From: Pseudomonas koreensis
GTDB lineage: Bacteria > Pseudomonadota > Gammaproteobacteria > Pseudomonadales > Pseudomonadaceae
Assembly (NCBI RefSeq): GCF_024169245.1
Contig: NZ_JALJWP010000001.1
Span: forward strand, 3,597,501 to 3,661,500
Length of the DNA stretch: 64,000 bases
Direction: 5' to 3'
Each line of letters opens with the position of its first letter. The first letter of the stretch is position 1. The notes under the pieces are model-generated. The model was not told where the DNA came from. It did no database searches and saw only the letters and a program-made list of their open reading frames with translations. Made by a program: the position numbers and the translations under genes. Positions 55,940 to 64,000 of the stretch are shown piece by piece.

Positions 55940-58165
55940 TTAGCTCGATTGCGCGGTATCGTCCTCGGGCACTTCATCAAGTATGTCATCCTGCCCCGGC
56001 AGTTCAGTGATCACGCTGAAGTCCGAGACCTCGACCGCGCCATTGCCATACCCCAACAGATGAAACGAGAAGGCCTTGCGCGGCTGCGGGTTTTCAAAGC
56101 TGAAATCCATCTCCAGCGGCTGATCCGCCGTCGCCACCATTTCTGCCGGCAATCCCAGTTGCACGTCCTGTTCGAATTCCTTGGCCTTGAGCTGAATGTA
56201 CGCCGCCTGCTGCGGATCGACCGAGCGCACGGTCAGGCGCACGCGGGTGTGCGAGCCTTTGGGCATTTCCAGGTATTGCGCGCCGATCAGGTTGTCGGCC
56301 CAGTCGTCCTTGACCTGCGCCTGCAGGGGGATGATGTTGTTGCTGCCGAACTGGTAGCGATGGTTGAGTGGCGTGCGCAGCAGGGACAGGTCCAGCGCAT
56401 CGGCGCGGGCGGCGATCTGCCGGGCCGGGTGTCCGCTGTAGGTGCCTTTGTAGGTGGCGCTTTCGGCGATGAAGCCGGTGCTTTGGTAATAGCGGCAGCG
56501 GCGCGGCAGGTCGCACTCGGAGAAAATGCCCTGACCGTTGTGGTAGCGCAGTTTGCCGTTGGTGAACGACATGATTTCGCGCCCGGAATCGTAGTCGCGA
56601 AACAGCGACCGGCCGCTCAGCGCCGTCGGCACCGGCAGGTCGAAATAGTCGAGGATCGAAGTGCTCAGATCGACGTGGCCGTACACCCCGGCATTCAGGC
56701 GCGGCAGTTGCGCCTGCTCCGGCGCCAGCGTCAGGTTGAAACCCCATGAAGAGGCCAGCCGCACGCCGTCGATGCCGTGGGATTCATCCGAGGTGATCAC
56801 CACCAGCGTGTCTTTCAGAATGCCCTGGCGTTCCAGCCCCGAAAGAAACTGGTCCAGCGCATCGTCGAGGTAACCGACGGCGGCCTGCTTCGGCGTCTCA
56901 TAGCGCTGCAGATAATCGTCAGGTGCGGAGTAGGGCTGGTGGGTGCCGACTGTCAGCAAGGTCAGCATCCACGGCTGTTTGTGCTTTTTCAGTTGGCCGA
57001 CGTAATCCAGCGCACCTTCGAAAAACGCCTTGTCATCCTTGCCCCACGGGAACTCCAGATAATTGCTGTTGCTGAACCATTCCAGGCCGTGGGTCGCATC
57101 GAAACCGATGTGCGGCATGATTTTGTCTTTGGCCATGAAGCGCAGGCCGGCACCTTGCAGATAGTGGGTGCTGAAACCGTGAGCGCGCAGCTGCGCTGGC
57201 AGGCAGGCCTGATTGCGCTCGTTCAGGGTGAGCATTTCCACGCCTTTGGGCGTGCCGTTGTTGAGCTTGTCGTAGTCACCGCAAAGCATGGCGTACAGAC
57301 CGCGAATGGTCTGATGGCTGTGCAGCACGTAGTCCGGGGTGTTCATGCCGCGCTCGGCCCAGCGGCTGAGATTCGGCATCAGGTCTTCCTGATAATGACT
57401 GCCGATCGCCTCGCGGTTGGCACGGATGTAGGCGCCGGGAATGCCTTCCAGGGCGATGATCAACACGTTGCGCGCCTGACCCGGCGCGGTCAGCAGCTTC
57501 TGGCCATTGAGGTCGACGTCGGTGAGCCCCGCCATTGCGGGCGTCGGTTCTTCGAGGTCACCGTCCAGCCATTCCTCGGCCTGGATCTGCAGGTCGGCGA
57601 CTTCACTGGCGAGCAGTTGATGCGGCAGGTTGTACAAGCGCCACGCGTCGCCGTCGTTCGGCCACAGGTTTTGCGCACCCCAGTGCGCGGCGAACAACAC
57701 GATTGGCGCGACCCAGACCACGCGCGGTAGTGCCGGACGAGACAGACCACGTCCGGCCACTTGAGTCAGCAGCCAGAAACTCAATGCCCCCAACAAAGCG
57801 ATCGCCAGGGCAGGGTGCGCAAGCCCGCCGCCGGTGGAATTCTCGACGAACTGCGGATCGATCAAATAGTGGATATCCGAAGGCGTCGGCAGGCGGCCGA
57901 CGGCGCTGACCAGTTCTACCGTGGCGATCGCCAGCAACGCCCAGAACAACAGCACCGGCAAGGCCAGCCACCATGCGCGACGATGCAGTGCTACCACCAG
58001 CAGACTGCCGACGGCGAGATCCGAGAGAAAGCCCAGCGGTGTCGACCAGCCCAGGGCCGCGCGCAGACACACCGGCACGATCAATACCAAAACGATGAGG
58101 GAGAGGAGACGGGCATTCGGCTGCCGCAGCCAGTTGAAAAGAGCGCTCACAAAAAAGGCCTGCAT
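55940..58165 (-). CDS. LTA-synthase/phosphoglycerol-transferase-like membrane protein
   Basis: A 741-aa inner-membrane enzyme of the alkaline-phosphatase superfamily. About five N-terminal helices (1-170) precede a large periplasmic sulfatase-like domain. NVLIIALEG, VLHSHQTIRGLYAMLCGD (probable nucleophile Thr) and VVITSDESHG (metal site) are in order. Members move phosphoglycerol or phosphoethanolamine to glycans. An extra ~130 residues follow the catalytic domain and end in a very acidic tail (EVPEDDTAQSS). It is monocistronic. The substrate, for example periplasmic glucans, is inferred. Confidence 0.85.
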   Translation of the reverse strand: MQAFFVSALFNWLRQPNARLLSLIVLVLIVPVCLRAALGWSTPLGFLSDLAVGSLLVVALHRRAWWLALPVLLFWALLAIATVELVSAVGRLPTPSDIHYLIDPQFVENSTGGGLAHPALAIALLGALSFWLLTQVAGRGLSRPALPRVVWVAPIVLFAAHWGAQNLWPNDGDAWRLYNLPHQLLASEVADLQIQAEEWLDGDLEEPTPAMAGLTDVDLNGQKLLTAPGQARNVLIIALEGIPGAYIRANREAIGSHYQEDLMPNLSRWAERGMNTPDYVLHSHQTIRGLYAMLCGDYDKLNNGTPKGVEMLTLNERNQACLPAQLRAHGFSTHYLQGAGLRFMAKDKIMPHIGFDATHGLEWFSNSNYLEFPWGKDDKAFFEGALDYVGQLKKHKQPWMLTLLTVGTHQPYSAPDDYLQRYETPKQAAVGYLDDALDQFLSGLERQGILKDTLVVITSDESHGIDGVRLASSWGFNLTLAPEQAQLPRLNAGVYGHVDLSTSILDYFDLPVPTALSGRSLFRDYDSGREIMSFTNGKLRYHNGQGIFSECDLPRRCRYYQSTGFIAESATYKGTYSGHPARQIAARADALDLSLLRTPLNHRYQFGSNNIIPLQAQVKDDWADNLIGAQYLEMPKGSHTRVRLTVRSVDPQQAAYIQLKAKEFEQDVQLGLPAEMVATADQPLEMDFSFENPQPRKAFSFHLLGYGNGAVEVSDFSVITELPGQDDILDEVPEDDTAQSS

Positions 58166-58390
58166 GTCATCAAAGGGTCAAAAAAGTGTGGGTGATGATA
58201 ACAAGGACAGGAATCCTGATCGGCTTTTTAAACTGGCGGCTGGCGCTCTCTGAAGAGGCGGACACCCAGCGCTGGCGGGCGTTTCGCACCAGCTGTAGCT
58301 TTTCAGTCAGGACACTTTTTTGTTTCAGACTGTTGTAGGTCCGGCCACCGCTGGTGATATTCACGCAGCAGACGTCAAATCCCCCAGTGC
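58166..58390. other. Gene-free gap
   Basis: Divergent region between the LTA-synthase-like gene and the binding-protein gene. No gene or repeat recognised. The minus-strand promoter of the former must lie here. The remaining bases 58391-58477 hold the AT-rich control region listed separately. Confidence 0.6.
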
Positions 58391-58438
58391 TATCGATATG
58401 CGATAAAGGTATTTAATTTCTATTTTTTATAGCTATAA
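58391..58438 (+). promoter_or_regulatory. AT-rich control region with two dyads before the binding-protein gene
   Basis: TATCG-ATATG-CGATA (58391-58405) and the perfect TTATAGCTATAA (58427-58438) lie 40-90 bases before the start codon, in AT-rich sequence unlike its surroundings. The layout fits a LysR-type (for example CysB) operator and promoter, but no consensus is matched strictly. Confidence 0.3.
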
Positions 58439-58477
58439 AGTCAGTCCTTTCAGCCCACCCTATGCTGCGAGGTTGTC

Positions 58478-59494
58478 ATGGCTACACCGTTCAAACGTTC
58501 TGCGCTGACTCTGTTGGCCGCAACTCTGGCAGCGGGCGCGCTGTTCAGCAGCGGCGCCCGGGCCGAGGGCAAAATCAGCATCGCCCAGCAATTCGGCATC
58601 GGTTACCTGATTCTCGACGTCGTGCGCGATCAACAACTGATCGAGAAACACGGCAAGGCCCAGGGCCTGGAGATCAAGGTCGACTGGAACAGCATTTCCG
58701 GCGCGACGGCCATGAACGAGGCGCTGCTGACCGGGGCGCTGGACGTGGTCTCCGCCGGCGTGCCGCCGATGCTCACCGTGTGGGACCGCACCAAGGGCAA
58801 ACAGAACGTCAAAGCCATCGCCGCGCTGGGTTCGATGCCCAATTATCTGCTGACCAACAACCCGAACATCAAAACCCTCAAGGACTTCAGCGACAAGGAT
58901 CGCATCGCCGTGCCGGCCGCGGGCGTAGGCTTCCAGTCGCGCACGCTGCAGATCGAAACCGCCAGGGAATTCGGCGACGATCAGTTCAAGAAGTTCGACA
59001 ACATTTCGGTCAGCCTGCCGCACCCGGACGCCACCGCTGCACTGATCGCCGGCGGCTCGGAAATCAACTCTCATTTCTCCAGCCCACCGTTTCAGTACCA
59101 GGCTCTGCAAAACCCTAACGTGCACAAAGTGCTGAGTTCCTACGACATCCTCGGCGGTCCGGCGACGTTCAACGTGCTCTACACCACAGAAAAATTCCAC
59201 AACGAAAACCCGAAAACCTACAAGGCGTTCTACGACGCACTGGCCGAAGCCGAGAAAATCATCAAAGCCGACAAGCCTGCCGCTGCCCAGGCCTACATCC
59301 GTGTAGAGCAATCGAAACTGCCGCTGGCGCTGGTCGAGCAAATCGTCAAAGACCCGGAAATCGACTTCACCGTGGTGCCGCAACGCACATTTATCTATGC
59401 GGAGAAATTGCAGGGACTGGGCGTGCTGAAAAACAAAGCGGCAAGCTGGAAGGATTACTTTTTTGAAGAGGCGCATGGTGGTGCGGGGAGTTGA
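58478..59494 (+). CDS. Periplasmic ABC substrate-binding protein, nitrate/sulfonate/taurine type
   Basis: A 338-aa NMT1/SsuA-like binding protein. The signal peptide is about residues 1-29 (ending SSGARAEG). The mature part has GYLILDVVRDQQLIEKHGK, EALLTGALDVVSAGVPPMLTVWD and GVGFQSRTLQIE, typical of sulfonate binders. No permease or ATPase gene follows; repeats come next. It is therefore an orphan that must use a transporter elsewhere. Confidence 0.88.
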   Translation: MATPFKRSALTLLAATLAAGALFSSGARAEGKISIAQQFGIGYLILDVVRDQQLIEKHGKAQGLEIKVDWNSISGATAMNEALLTGALDVVSAGVPPMLTVWDRTKGKQNVKAIAALGSMPNYLLTNNPNIKTLKDFSDKDRIAVPAAGVGFQSRTLQIETAREFGDDQFKKFDNISVSLPHPDATAALIAGGSEINSHFSSPPFQYQALQNPNVHKVLSSYDILGGPATFNVLYTTEKFHNENPKTYKAFYDALAEAEKIIKADKPAAAQAYIRVEQSKLPLALVEQIVKDPEIDFTVVPQRTFIYAEKLQGLGVLKNKAASWKDYFFEEAHGGAGS

Positions 59495-59518
59495 AGGATC
59501 CGGCATCACCCGGCACTA

Positions 59519-60008
59519 CTGTAGGAGTGAGCCTCTCGCGATGGCGTCAGGTCATTCGACATTTTCGTGACTGACACACCGTGATCGCGAGCAGGCTCAC
59601 TCCTACAGGGGATTTGTGGCGGATGCGAAATGGGGCATCACCCGGAACTACCGTGGGAGCGAGCCTGCTCGCGAAAGCGGAGTTCAGCCACAGATGATTT
59701 GACTGACCTGACGCGATCGCGAGCAAGCTCGCTCCCACAGGTTTTTTCGGCGGTTGCAGAGTGGGGCATCACCCGGCACTACTGTAGGAGCGAGCTTGCT
59801 CGCGATGGCGTCAGGTCATTCGACATTTTTCGTGACTGACACACCGTGATCGCGAGCAGGCTCACTCCTAAAGGGGATTTGTGGCAGATGCGAAATGGGG
59901 CATCACCCGGCACTACTGTGGGAGTGAGCCTGCTCGCGAAAGCGGAGTTTCAGCCACAGGTGATTTGACTGACCTGACGCCTTCGCGAGCAAGCTCGCTC
60001 CCACAGGT
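59519..60008. repeat. Array of four REPINs in tandem
   Basis: REPINs at about 59521-59606, 59653-59740, 59784-59870 and 59918-60006, spaced by about 131-134 bases. The spacer CGAAATGGGGCATCACCCGG repeats. Types alternate: GTAGGAGTGAGCC-like with GGCGTCAGGTCATTCGAC inside, and GTGGGAGCGAGCC-like with GGAGTTCAGCCACAG inside. The whole is a two-fold tandem copy with period 263 bases. Confidence 0.9.
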
Positions 60009-60037
60009 TTTCTGGCGAACAGTATTTCCGTCAGCGA

Positions 60038-60517
60038 TCAATGCATCTTGCTGTGATCGTGGCCGCCCATCTCGGTCAGCGCGCGAACCGGCGCTTTAAC
60101 CTCGATGGCTTCTTTCTCGCCCTTGGCGTTTTCCACGGTCAGGGTCAGCGGCACGCTTTCGCCTTCTTTCAATCGACCGGTCAGGCCCATCAGCATGATG
60201 TGGTAGCCGTTCGGGTCGAAGCTCACGGCTTTGCCGGCGGGCAGCTCAACTGATTTCACCGGGCCCATGCTCATGACGTCGTTCTTCATGCTCATCTCAT
60301 GAATCTGCACGTCCTTTGCCGCTGGCGAGGCAACGCTGAGCAGCTTGCTGTCGCTGTCGGCAGTGACGGTCATGAACGCGCCGCTGGCGGACTGGGTCGG
60401 CACGGTGGCGCGGACCCAGGCGTCGTCGACTTTGGTCTGCGCCGAAACCTGGAACGCCAGGCCGAGCAGGGACAGCACGCACACGGTGCGTTTGAAGTGA
60501 TTCAGAACGGGATGCAT
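60038..60517 (-). CDS. Periplasmic copper chaperone PCu(A)C
   Basis: A 159-aa copper chaperone. Signal peptide about 1-26 (ending VSAQ). The copper motif is exact: His73-x10-Met84-x21-His106-x-Met108. It hands Cu(I) to the CuA centre of cytochrome oxidase together with Sco. The C-terminus has a further His-rich end (GGHDHSKMH). Its ATG overlaps the Sco stop by one base (TGATG) and follows GGAGGT. Confidence 0.94.
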   Translation of the reverse strand: MHPVLNHFKRTVCVLSLLGLAFQVSAQTKVDDAWVRATVPTQSASGAFMTVTADSDSKLLSVASPAAKDVQIHEMSMKNDVMSMGPVKSVELPAGKAVSFDPNGYHIMLMGLTGRLKEGESVPLTLTVENAKGEKEAIEVKAPVRALTEMGGHDHSKMH

Positions 60518-61122
60518 CAGCAGACCTCCATAACAGTAAGCAAATCTTCCGTGCACTCTTGGGCTGTCAGCGAAGTGGACAGGCCCAGGCGCAACTCACC
60601 ACGCGAGTCGTAGACGTAGCTGGTGGACGTGTGGGAGATGGTGTAGGTGTCGCCGGCCGGGACTTTTTCGTAGAACACGTCGAATTCCTTGGCGGTGGCC
60701 TTGGTTTCCTCAAGTGTGCCGTACAGCGCGACGAAGCTCGGGTCGAAGGCTTTGACGTAGGCGTCGAGGATCTGCGGCGTGTCGCGTTCGGGATCGAGGG
60801 TGATGAACACCACTTGCAGGCGGTCGCCGTCGCGGCCCATGAGCTTCTTGATCTGCGCGGCGCGGGCCAGGGTGGTGGGGCAAACGGCCGGGCACTGGGT
60901 GAAGCCGAAGAAGATCATCGGCATCATCCCGCGAAAGCTCGACAGCGACATGGTTTCGCCTTCGGGGTTCTTCAGCTTGAAGGTGCGTCCGAGGATCTTG
61001 TCGCTCAGATCCTTGCCGTACTTGTACGACAGTTGGCCACGGGTATCGCAACCGGCGAGCAGGCCGAGCCCGAGCACGCCCATTCCCGCAAGTACCTTGC
61101 GGCGAGTCAACAAAGCCGTCAT
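60517..61122 (-). CDS. Sco1/SenC copper protein
   Basis: A 201-aa thioredoxin-fold lipoprotein. Lipobox LLAGC puts lipid on Cys25. Copper ligands are Cys77 and Cys81 in CPAVCP and His164 in TISHTS. Sco proteins help load the CuA site of cytochrome c oxidase. The N-terminus also has RRKVLAGMG resembling a Tat motif. It is first in the pair with PCu(A)C; translation is coupled. Confidence 0.94.
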   Translation of the reverse strand: MTALLTRRKVLAGMGVLGLGLLAGCDTRGQLSYKYGKDLSDKILGRTFKLKNPEGETMSLSSFRGMMPMIFFGFTQCPAVCPTTLARAAQIKKLMGRDGDRLQVVFITLDPERDTPQILDAYVKAFDPSFVALYGTLEETKATAKEFDVFYEKVPAGDTYTISHTSTSYVYDSRGELRLGLSTSLTAQECTEDLLTVMEVC

Positions 61123-61278
61123 CTAATACCGCCTTTTGCAGCCCGCAAGTCGGCAGGACTGGCGGGGGGTTAACCGTAAAAGCGCCGCATGATAGCAAAC
61201 TGAGCCCGTTCGCCGGCCGCCGATCGCCGCGTGGTGCCGGATCGGGCGACAAAAGGTGTAAGAAGAAATGACCGGAGG

Positions 61279-62733
61279 TCAGCGCAGCGCTGGCTCCTCC
61301 GTCTGCCAGCCACCGCCCAGCGCGGTGTACAGATTGACCTCGGCCACCAGTTGCGCGAGGCGGTCGCTGATCAAGGCTTGTTGCGCAGTGAACAGCGAAC
61401 GTTGCGCATCGAGAAAGGTCAGGCTGCTGTCGACGCCGTTGCGATAACGGTTCTGCGCCAGGTTGTAGTAGTCCTGCGTGGCTTGCACCAGATCGCGCTG
61501 GGCCTGCAGTTGCTGCGCATAGGTGCTGCGCGCCGCCAGTCCGTCGGCGACTTCCTGAAACGCCGTCTGGATCGATTTTTCGTATTCAGCCACCGCCACA
61601 TCTTTCTGCAATTTCGAATAATCCAGACTCGCCCGCAGGCTCCCGGCATTGAAGATCGGCAGGCTGATCTGCGGCTGGAACGTCCACGCGCCGGAGCCTG
61701 CGCTGAACAACCCGGAGAGATCTCGACTGGCGGTGCCGGCATTGGCGGTCAGGCTCACGCTGGGATAGAAGGCTGCGCGCGCCGCGCCGATATTGGCGTT
61801 GGCGGCTTTGAGCCGGTATTCGGCCTGCAGGATGTCCGGGCGCCGTTGCAGCAGATCCGACGGCAGCCCCGCCAGCAGCGGCGATACCAGTTCACTGGCC
61901 AAGGGAAGCGCCGGCAATTGCTCGGATACCGGCGCACCCACCAGTAGCGTAAGGCTGTTCAGATCCTGGGCGACCAGTCGTTGATAGCGCGCAAGATTGA
62001 CTCGCGAGCTGTCGACGCTGGTCCGCGCTTGCGCCTGTTCCAGCGCCGAAGATTTGCCAGCCTCGCGGTTACGCGTGGTCAGGTGCAGGCTCTGTTCGTC
62101 GGCGGTAAGCGTGTCACGGCTCAGCTCCAGCAACTGCTGATCGGCCCGCCACGTCAGGTAGGCATTGGCCACGTTGGCCACCAGACTCAGTTCGGCACTG
62201 CGCCGCGCCTGCTCAGTCGCGAGCCAGCTCTGCAACGCTTGTTCGCTGAGGCTGCGCACCCGACCGAACAGATCCAGCTCATAAGCACTGATGCCCAGAT
62301 TGACCGTGTACGTCGAGGTGATTTGCGCCCGGCCGCCGGTGACGCTGGACGGCATCCGCTGGCGTAACTCGTTGGCGTTGGCCGACACCGCCGGCAGCAG
62401 GTCGGCGCGCTGGATCCGGTATTGCGCCTGAAACGCTTGAACATTCAGCGCCGCCACGCGCAGGTCACGGTTATTGGCCAGCGCTGTTGCAATAAGTTGC
62501 TTGAGAGCCGGATCGTTGAATAGCGTGCGCCAGTCTTCGCGGTTCGTCGCCGGCTGCGTCGCCACCGGGTACTGCGCGGCGCTCGGCGACGGCGGTCGCT
62601 CATAATCAGGGATCAGCGAACACCCGGCCATGAGTAGAGCCGTGCACAGTAGGGGAAGGCGTAAGCTCGAACAGCTGCGGTTCGGCTGAACATGCGGTAA
62701 AGGTCGAGAAGGGTTCAAGCGCCGGCCATCCAT
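61279..62733 (-). CDS. RND-type outer-membrane efflux lipoprotein (NodT family)
   Basis: A 484-aa TolC-like channel with lipobox LMAGC (Cys38), then PDYERPPSP and the two repeated halves typical of OprM/NodT proteins (e.g. [15 protein letters not shown] and [17 protein letters not shown]). No inner-membrane pump or membrane-fusion protein is in the window. The ATG lies inside the 3' end of the LuxR gene (19-base overlap), so the two are likely one transcript. Drug or metabolite exported is unknown. Confidence 0.93.
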   Translation of the reverse strand: MDGRRLNPSRPLPHVQPNRSCSSLRLPLLCTALLMAGCSLIPDYERPPSPSAAQYPVATQPATNREDWRTLFNDPALKQLIATALANNRDLRVAALNVQAFQAQYRIQRADLLPAVSANANELRQRMPSSVTGGRAQITSTYTVNLGISAYELDLFGRVRSLSEQALQSWLATEQARRSAELSLVANVANAYLTWRADQQLLELSRDTLTADEQSLHLTTRNREAGKSSALEQAQARTSVDSSRVNLARYQRLVAQDLNSLTLLVGAPVSEQLPALPLASELVSPLLAGLPSDLLQRRPDILQAEYRLKAANANIGAARAAFYPSVSLTANAGTASRDLSGLFSAGSGAWTFQPQISLPIFNAGSLRASLDYSKLQKDVAVAEYEKSIQTAFQEVADGLAARSTYAQQLQAQRDLVQATQDYYNLAQNRYRNGVDSSLTFLDAQRSLFTAQQALISDRLAQLVAEVNLYTALGGGWQTEEPALR

Positions 62734-63509
62734 TTCGCCAGACCATGTCGCCCGCTGACACCCAGTTTGGCGGCGGCTCGCTTGAGATACGTCTCGATCG
62801 AGCTGTTCTTGACCCGCAGTTTTTCCGCCATTTGCGGCACGGTGGCGCCGGTCAGCAGACCCAGACAGACTTCCTTCTCGCGCGCTGACAAGACGACGTC
62901 GCTCAGGGCCAGACGTTCATCGAAGACCTGCGCCAGCGGCGCCTGCTCCAACTCGGCCAGGGCCGGACGTGGCTGCCGGGCAAGGCTTTGCCGGGTCATC
63001 TGCGCGTGACGTTCGATCAGCGGCAGCAAGGTGTCGGACAGGCTTTTCAGAAACGCCAGTTCCGGCAGGGAGAACACCCGCTGGGTGTGCGGCCGGTACA
63101 CCGAGATCACACACCGGCGATTGGACGTGCGCGACACCAGATTGCATTGATGCACGCCGTGTTGCGGATGGCGTGGCAGCAAGGAGGCTTTCAACTGGAT
63201 CAGCAGTGAGTCGTTCATCTCGATCATTTTCTGCAACAGCGGATGATCGTCCGGTCGTTCGATTGCTGCCTGGCATTCGCCGGCCTGCGGCAGACCCGCG
63301 CTGCCCAGCGGTTTGATCTCGACCACGCTGGCCTGGCGCTCATCCAGCGTCCATTCAGTGAGATCGAGGCGGTTGACCGGCACCAGCGTGTCGACCAACT
63401 GGAACATGTTGCTGGCGAAATGATCGTCGCCGGTGCTGGCTATCAGCTCTCCAAGTTGCCAGTAGAAGTGCGGGTTTTCCATGTTGCGAATACTGCCGGT
63501 CAGATTCAT
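62715..63509 (-). CDS. LuxR-family transcriptional regulator
   Basis: A 264-aa regulator with a C-terminal LuxR HTH ([45 protein letters not shown] at about 205-250; HTH is standard). The N-terminal 190 residues do not match the acyl-homoserine-lactone domain or a receiver by eye. GAAGGAT precedes the ATG. Its 3' end overlaps the efflux gene, which it probably controls. Confidence 0.9.
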   Translation of the reverse strand: MNLTGSIRNMENPHFYWQLGELIASTGDDHFASNMFQLVDTLVPVNRLDLTEWTLDERQASVVEIKPLGSAGLPQAGECQAAIERPDDHPLLQKMIEMNDSLLIQLKASLLPRHPQHGVHQCNLVSRTSNRRCVISVYRPHTQRVFSLPELAFLKSLSDTLLPLIERHAQMTRQSLARQPRPALAELEQAPLAQVFDERLALSDVVLSAREKEVCLGLLTGATVPQMAEKLRVKNSSIETYLKRAAAKLGVSGRHGLAKWMAGA

Positions 63510-63983
63510 ATCCTTCTCATCCCTGGTTCAGAGTCATCACCGCTTCGTCTACCGTTCATGCACACGTCACCGCGCAATCATTTCTCCTTGAACTGAGCTG
63601 CAGCGGAATTTAATCCTATGCATTTGTCCTGCGTCTGTAGGGGAAAACAGGGACACAAAGTGCCACTATTTGCGCTGAGATGCTGATGGCAGGCGCCTGC
63701 GCTCAATCGACATGCGTGACTGACGGGTCATGCCGAACGCCCGGATTATCGGCAGATGAAGTCTTCCCGGCGTCGACTGCCCAGCGAAAAGCGCTACCGC
63801 GGAATGGTGTTTTTCCTACAGATTTTTCAGTCGTTGCTTCAGCAAACAGGGCGCGGCGCGCCTGAGTTCGGGGGGTTCAGGGCGAGTGGGGCAGGGAAGC
63901 GTTGCGCTTGTCCGGGTTTCAGGTGTCATCCCGTAAACGGGGCCGATGCTTGAATATCCGGCAAATCACATGAGATGGATCTT
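63510..63983. other. Gene-free stretch
   Basis: No convincing gene, REP or terminator. It must hold the promoter of the LuxR gene. Short frames here have no ribosome site or family-like sequence. Confidence 0.55.
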
Positions 63984-64000
63984 ATGCAGCCTACTTCTGC
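63984..64000 (+). CDS. Possible start of the next gene (partial)
   Basis: ATG at 63984 with GGAT six bases before opens MQPTS at the window edge. Too short to judge. Confidence 0.3.

Overview
The window looks like chromosomal DNA of a fluorescent Pseudomonas (P. fluorescens group). The grounds are high GC, hundreds of bases of REP/REPIN palindromes built on GGGAGCGAGCCTGCTCGCG, and gene blocks whose order matches, from memory, Pseudomonas loci: fabI-yej ABC transporter-mltD-gloB-methyltransferase-rnhA-dnaQ, and nadK-phosphoesterase-rhomboid-DUF1315-DUF2797-pepN. No rRNA, tRNA, CRISPR array, integrase or transposase was recognised.

Layout. 1-3 kb: tail of an unknown gene, then a CoA-transferase/thiolase operon (dhcA-dhcB-atoB type) divergent from its LysR regulator. 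4-6 kb: adaptive-response DNA repair pair (ada, alkA-like). 6-13.5 kb: two VOC proteins, a YbdK-like carboxylate-amine ligase, a small acidic protein, the red-light module bphO-bphP, a LysE exporter, an AraC regulator and a GFA protein. 14.0-15.8 kb: a gene-free region made of three tandem ~585-bp copies of a strongly structured element, in which two stems differ between copies by compensating base changes. 15.9-20.2 kb: a frameshifted alpha/beta hydrolase and a periplasmic molybdenum oxidase operon (2Fe-2S subunit, Tat-exported Mo subunit, di-heme cytochrome c). 20.3-27.9 kb: accessory island with a 969-aa modular surface-type protein whose 3' end is abruptly AT-rich, a 15-codon gene stub, a GAF-GGDEF protein and a 1040-aa protein of unknown function. 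28-41 kb: conserved core block (fabI, oligopeptide-type ABC transporter with two binding proteins, mltD, gloB, rnhA, dnaQ). 41-46.6 kb: GNAT enzyme preceded by a coupled 26-codon ORF, LysR regulator, FMN reductase, ArsB, DUF1853. 46.7-53.3 kb: tightly packed co-oriented group nadK to pepN with overlapping start and stop codons. 53.4-64 kb: katG, an LTA-synthase-like membrane phosphatase/transferase, an orphan sulfonate/nitrate-type binding protein, a four-REPIN array, Sco/PCuAC copper genes, an outer-membrane efflux lipoprotein with an overlapping LuxR regulator, and a gene-poor end.

The best candidates for something undescribed are the triplicated structured element (14.0-15.8 kb) and the island at 20.3-27.9 kb. 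Functions are assigned from motifs and overall similarity recognised by eye; no database search was run.
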